Origin: Dorea_D hominis
Lineage (GTDB): Bacteria > Bacillota > Clostridia > Lachnospirales > Lachnospiraceae
Assembly (NCBI RefSeq): GCF_014287705.1
Contig: NZ_JACOOY010000027.1
Span: 1-15,728, forward strand
Direction: 5' to 3'
DNA length: 15,728 bases
Positions 13,498 through 15,728 of the stretch are shown one piece after another (the stretch's first letter is position 1; every line of letters starts with the position of its first letter). Below the pieces are notes generated by a model. That model did not search any database, had not been told where the DNA came from, and saw only the letters and a list, made by a program, of their open reading frames with translations. The position numbers and the translations under genes were made by a program.

Positions 13498-14751
13498 ATG
13501 GAGATTAAAAGAGACGCTTACCTACAGCAGCTGATTGAGCGAAAAGATAATGGAATGATAAAGGTGATTACCGGCATTCGTAGATGTGGCAAATCCTTTT
13601 TGCTGTTTACCATCTTTAAGAGATACTTACTGGAGAACGGCGTTGATGTTGATCATATTATTGAAATTGCATTGGATGGTATTGAGAACGAGGAATTAAG
13701 AGATCCCAAGGCATGCTTCAAGTACATCAAGGATGCCATGAAAGACGACGGGAAGTATTATCTCCTTTTGGATGAAGTGCAGTTCATGCCACGATTTGAG
13801 GAAGTGCTGAACAGCCTGCTCCGCATGAGCAATATTGATGTGTATGTCACCGGAAGTAATTCCAAATTCCTGTCCAGCGACATTGTGACCGAGTTCCGTG
13901 GCAGAGGTGATGAGATTAGAATCTACCCTCTCTCCTTTGCAGAGTTTTATTCTGTCTATGACGGTGATTATGATGATGCCTGGGATGACTACATGATCTA
14001 CGGAGGATTGCCGCAGATCGTAAGTTTCCAGAGCGAACGACAGAAAGCGGACTATCTGAAGAACATCTTTGCAAATGTCTATCTGAAGGATGTTATTGAA
14101 AGAAATAAGATTCAGAACGTGGATGAGATTGGGCTTCTGGTTGATGTGCTTGCATCTGCAATCGGTGCACCGACCAATCCTTCAAAGATTGCCAATACCT
14201 TTGCCAGTGAGCGGCAGATGACTTATGCTAATAAAACCATCTCCAAGCATATCGACCATTTGACAGATGCCTTTTTGATTTCCAAGGCAAGCCGATACGA
14301 TATTAAGGGCAGAAAGTATATCGGTGCAAATCTGAAATACTACTTTACTGATCTGGGACTGAGAAATGCACGTCTGAATTTCAGACAGCAGGAGCCTACT
14401 CATATCATGGAGAACATTGTTTATAACGAGCTGCTGATCCGTGGCTACAATGTTGATGTGGGTGTCGTGGATATCTTCGATAAGGATAAAGAGGGCAAAC
14501 GTGTTCGCAAGCAGTTGGAGGTTGACTTTGTGGTGAATCAAGGAAACCAGAGATACTATATCCAGGTTGCATATGACATGACTTCGGAAGAAAAACAGAC
14601 GCAGGAGTTCAATTCTCTGCGTAATATCCCGGACTCTTTCAAGAAGATCGTCATTGTAAATGGCAGCAAAAAGCCTTGGAGAAATGATGAAGGTTTTGTC
14701 ATCATGGGAATGAAGTATTTCTTGCTGAATGCGAATAGTCTGGAATTTTAA
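13498..14751 (+). CDS. AAA_14 / DUF4143 ATP-binding protein
   Basis: P-loop ATPase of 417 residues from ATG 13498, chosen because GGGGAG (13485-13490) lies 7 bases upstream; an in-frame GTG at 13465 falls in the repeat and lacks a ribosome site. Walker A is GIRRCGKS (26-33) and Walker B is YYLLLDEVQF (Asp92, Glu93). A sensor-like TGSNSKFLSSD follows, then the conserved RGRGDEIRIYPLSFAEFY segment typical of this family, where a short helical lid joins the ATPase core to a C-terminal domain. The DUF4143 part (about 200-417) includes a winged-helix-like NKTISKHIDHLTDAFLI and a PD-(D/E)XK-like patch (ENIVYNELLIRGYNV, then QLEVDFVVNQ). Such proteins are frequent, often in many copies, in Clostridia and Bacteroidetes, and their role is unknown. 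Codon use is visibly richer in G and C than the genes to the left, hinting at separate origin. Confidence 0.9.
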   Translation: MEIKRDAYLQQLIERKDNGMIKVITGIRRCGKSFLLFTIFKRYLLENGVDVDHIIEIALDGIENEELRDPKACFKYIKDAMKDDGKYYLLLDEVQFMPRFEEVLNSLLRMSNIDVYVTGSNSKFLSSDIVTEFRGRGDEIRIYPLSFAEFYSVYDGDYDDAWDDYMIYGGLPQIVSFQSERQKADYLKNIFANVYLKDVIERNKIQNVDEIGLLVDVLASAIGAPTNPSKIANTFASERQMTYANKTISKHIDHLTDAFLISKASRYDIKGRKYIGANLKYYFTDLGLRNARLNFRQQEPTHIMENIVYNELLIRGYNVDVGVVDIFDKDKEGKRVRKQLEVDFVVNQGNQRYYIQVAYDMTSEEKQTQEFNSLRNIPDSFKKIVIVNGSKKPWRNDEGFVIMGMKYFLLNANSLEF

Positions 14752-14815
14752 GTCGATTTGAGTTGTTGCTGTGGTGTTGTTCTATTTCAAAAAAGAGTGA
14801 AATGATATAAATAAG

Positions 14816-14864
14816 GCCACGGCTGATTTCGTGTTGGAACAGCCGTGGCTCAGTTTATTTTTTT
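14816..14864 (+). terminator. Strong rho-independent terminator after the ATPase gene
   Basis: A perfect 10-bp stem, GCCACGGCTG (14816-14825) with CAGCCGTGGC (14840-14849), has a 14-base loop and is followed by TTTATTTTTTT. On the other strand the tail is CTTATTTAT, so it may also weakly stop the facing cupin transcript. Confidence 0.85.
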
Positions 14865-14939
14865 ATCCGTACAAACGAGACTGTTCCGCAGATTATGTAG
14901 AACAGACAATAAATAATTTTTGTAAATAAATACTTTTAA

Positions 14940-15293
14940 TTAGCCGATTACGGCATCCTCTGCTGTAAAATGTTCCAGAGAATTTTCTTTTACCTGAATG
15001 CAGATATAAGTAATTCCAGAAATATCGGATGCAAAAAACTGACGCTTTGCAGCAGGTGCGATTTTTAGCCAGTCTCCAGTTGAAAGGCTAATTTCTTCTC
15101 CATCAATTACGGCTTTGCCGTTACCTGAAAGAATTCCATAGATTTCTTCATTATCTTTATGAGAATGAACAAATGGGACATTTGCTCCTGCAGGTAGTTC
15201 GCTTAAACTGATTTCTGCACCTGTTAAAGACAACTTTTCATGCAGCTCAATTCGGTTTTCCTTTCCAATAGTTGTTTTTGTGTAATTTGCCAT
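14940..15293 (-). CDS. Small cupin-domain protein
   Basis: Single-domain cupin of 117 residues. The start is the ATG at 15293-15291, because GGAGG (15303-15299) lies 5 bases upstream on this strand; the longer in-frame ATG at 15305 would overlap that site. Cupin motif 1 is present as PFVHSHKDNEEIYGILSGNG (His, His, Glu metal ligands), and a weaker motif 2 follows in the GDWLKIAPAAKRQFFAS segment, where the expected His is replaced, so metal binding may be incomplete. Proteins of this kind include small isomerases, oxygenases and redox- or quinone-linked enzymes; I cannot choose. It is divergent from an HxlR regulator gene with a 140-base shared intergenic region, the usual layout for an HxlR target. 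Confidence 0.85.
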   Translation of the reverse strand: MANYTKTTIGKENRIELHEKLSLTGAEISLSELPAGANVPFVHSHKDNEEIYGILSGNGKAVIDGEEISLSTGDWLKIAPAAKRQFFASDISGITYICIQVKENSLEHFTAEDAVIG

Positions 15294-15337
15294 AATAACC
15301 TCCATAGTTAATTTGTAGTTTCTGGTTGCTTGGTATT

Positions 15338-15366
15338 AGTATAGTGTGAGACACATACAAAAACAA
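15338..15366 (-). promoter_or_regulatory. Promoter of the cupin gene
   Basis: On the minus strand TATACT (15343-15338) is a good -10. TTGTTT (15366-15361), 17 bases upstream, is a weak -35. A small palindrome GTGT-GAG-ACAC (15345-15355) lies in the spacer and may be an operator half-site. Confidence 0.5.
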
Positions 15367-15380
15367 GTACGCACCTTTTT

Positions 15381-15414
15381 GTAACTGTACACTCAAAAAT
15401 GAATGTGTTACAAT
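15381..15414 (+). promoter_or_regulatory. Promoter and palindromic operator of the HxlR gene
   Basis: TGTACA (15386-15391), a 17-base spacer and TACAAT (15409-15414), with a TG making an extended -10. The same stretch is an imperfect palindrome: GTAAC-TGT-ACACTCA (15381-15395) mirrored by TGAATGT-GTTAC (15400-15411), with a 3-base bulge. A repressor bound here would block RNA polymerase, fitting autoregulation by HxlR. Confidence 0.6.
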
Positions 15415-15433
15415 AGACTCGGAGGTGGGAATT

Positions 15434-15728
15434 ATGCGAGCAAAAGAAGAATTACCGGAATGCCCAGTTGCAACAGCAGTATCTCTTATCGGAGGAAAAT
15501 GGAAACTGCTGATTTTGCGTAACTTGAAAGAGCGTCCATGGAGATTCAATGAGCTACAACGAAGTATAGATGGTATTTCACAAAAGGTTTTGACAGATAG
15601 TTTAAGACAAATGATGAGTGATGGGCTGGCATATCGCCACGATTACCATGAGCAGCCACCGAGAGTTGAATACGGCTTAACGGAACTCGGAACAAAAATG
15701 CTTCCAATTGTTAATTCACTTGCTGACT
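15434..15728 (+). CDS. HxlR-family transcriptional regulator, 3' end outside window
   Basis: Winged-helix DNA-binding regulator of the HxlR (DUF24) family, usually 100-120 residues, of which 98 are visible. ATG 15434 has GGAGGTGG (15421-15428) just upstream. The family pattern is clear: an N-terminal Cys in PECPVATAV (Cys10), then SLIGGKWKLLILRNL, RPWRFNELQRSIDGISQKVL, LTDSLRQMMSDGLAYRHDY and VEYGLTELG. A conserved N-terminal Cys in this position is the redox or electrophile sensor in relatives such as YodB and HypR. It is divergent from the cupin gene, and the shared intergenic region carries a palindrome over its own promoter, so it probably controls both genes. The inducing signal is unknown. 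Confidence 0.93.
   Translation, partial: MRAKEELPECPVATAVSLIGGKWKLLILRNLKERPWRFNELQRSIDGISQKVLTDSLRQMMSDGLAYRHDYHEQPPRVEYGLTELGTKMLPIVNSLAD

Noticed and set aside
15247..15549. 100-codon minus-strand open frame
   Set aside because: It overlaps the HxlR gene, the shared promoter region and the start of the cupin gene; no ribosome site or family likeness.

Overview
The window looks like chromosomal plus mobile-element DNA from a low-GC Gram-positive gut anaerobe, most likely a Lachnospiraceae-type Clostridia. The reasons are AT-rich codon use, strong AGGAGG ribosome binding sites with several GTG starts, a remnant of a bile salt hydrolase, a RelQ-type alarmone synthetase, HxlR and OmpR-type regulators, and ATPases and ParB pieces of the kind carried by integrative elements. 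The genus assignment is inference.

Left end (1-3500): a tyrosine recombinase cut by the window edge and a self-inhibited (class II) Fic protein are followed by an attachment-site region. That region holds the 3' half of a tRNA-Arg(CCT), starting at the anticodon loop. Seven copies of the heptamer TTAGCTG lie on both sides of it, and a terminator follows. Beyond it are the 3' remnant of a membrane-protein gene and a small frameshifted gene. This is the end of an integrated element or a junction between stacked elements.

Middle (3540-11270): a bile salt hydrolase gene has lost its centre (about 63 N-terminal and 37 C-terminal codons remain). It is followed by a (p)ppGpp synthetase and a cardiolipin synthase 35 bases apart, ending in a strong terminator. 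A second unit follows: a membrane-anchored phospholipase D-family protein, an OmpR-type response regulator, a histidine kinase with almost no extracellular domain, a FUSC-like membrane protein and a CDP-alcohol phosphatidyltransferase, all tightly spaced or overlapping. Upstream of it are two 11-bp direct repeats and a -10 box with no good -35, as expected for an OmpR/PhoB-type activator. Together these genes look like a stress-responsive anionic-phospholipid (phosphatidylglycerol/cardiolipin) remodelling locus. This is the best candidate for an undescribed system here, and the joint function is inference.

Right end (11320-15728): a ParB fragment lacking both ends, then a gene-free stretch that folds into a nested multi-helix RNA (possibly the 5' part of a degraded group II intron). 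Then come two adjacent GNAT acetyltransferase genes, and an AAA/DUF4143 ATPase whose promoter lies between two near-identical 29-bp repeats. Last is a divergent pair: a small cupin (minus strand) and an HxlR regulator (plus strand, cut by the window edge) with a palindrome over the hxlR promoter.
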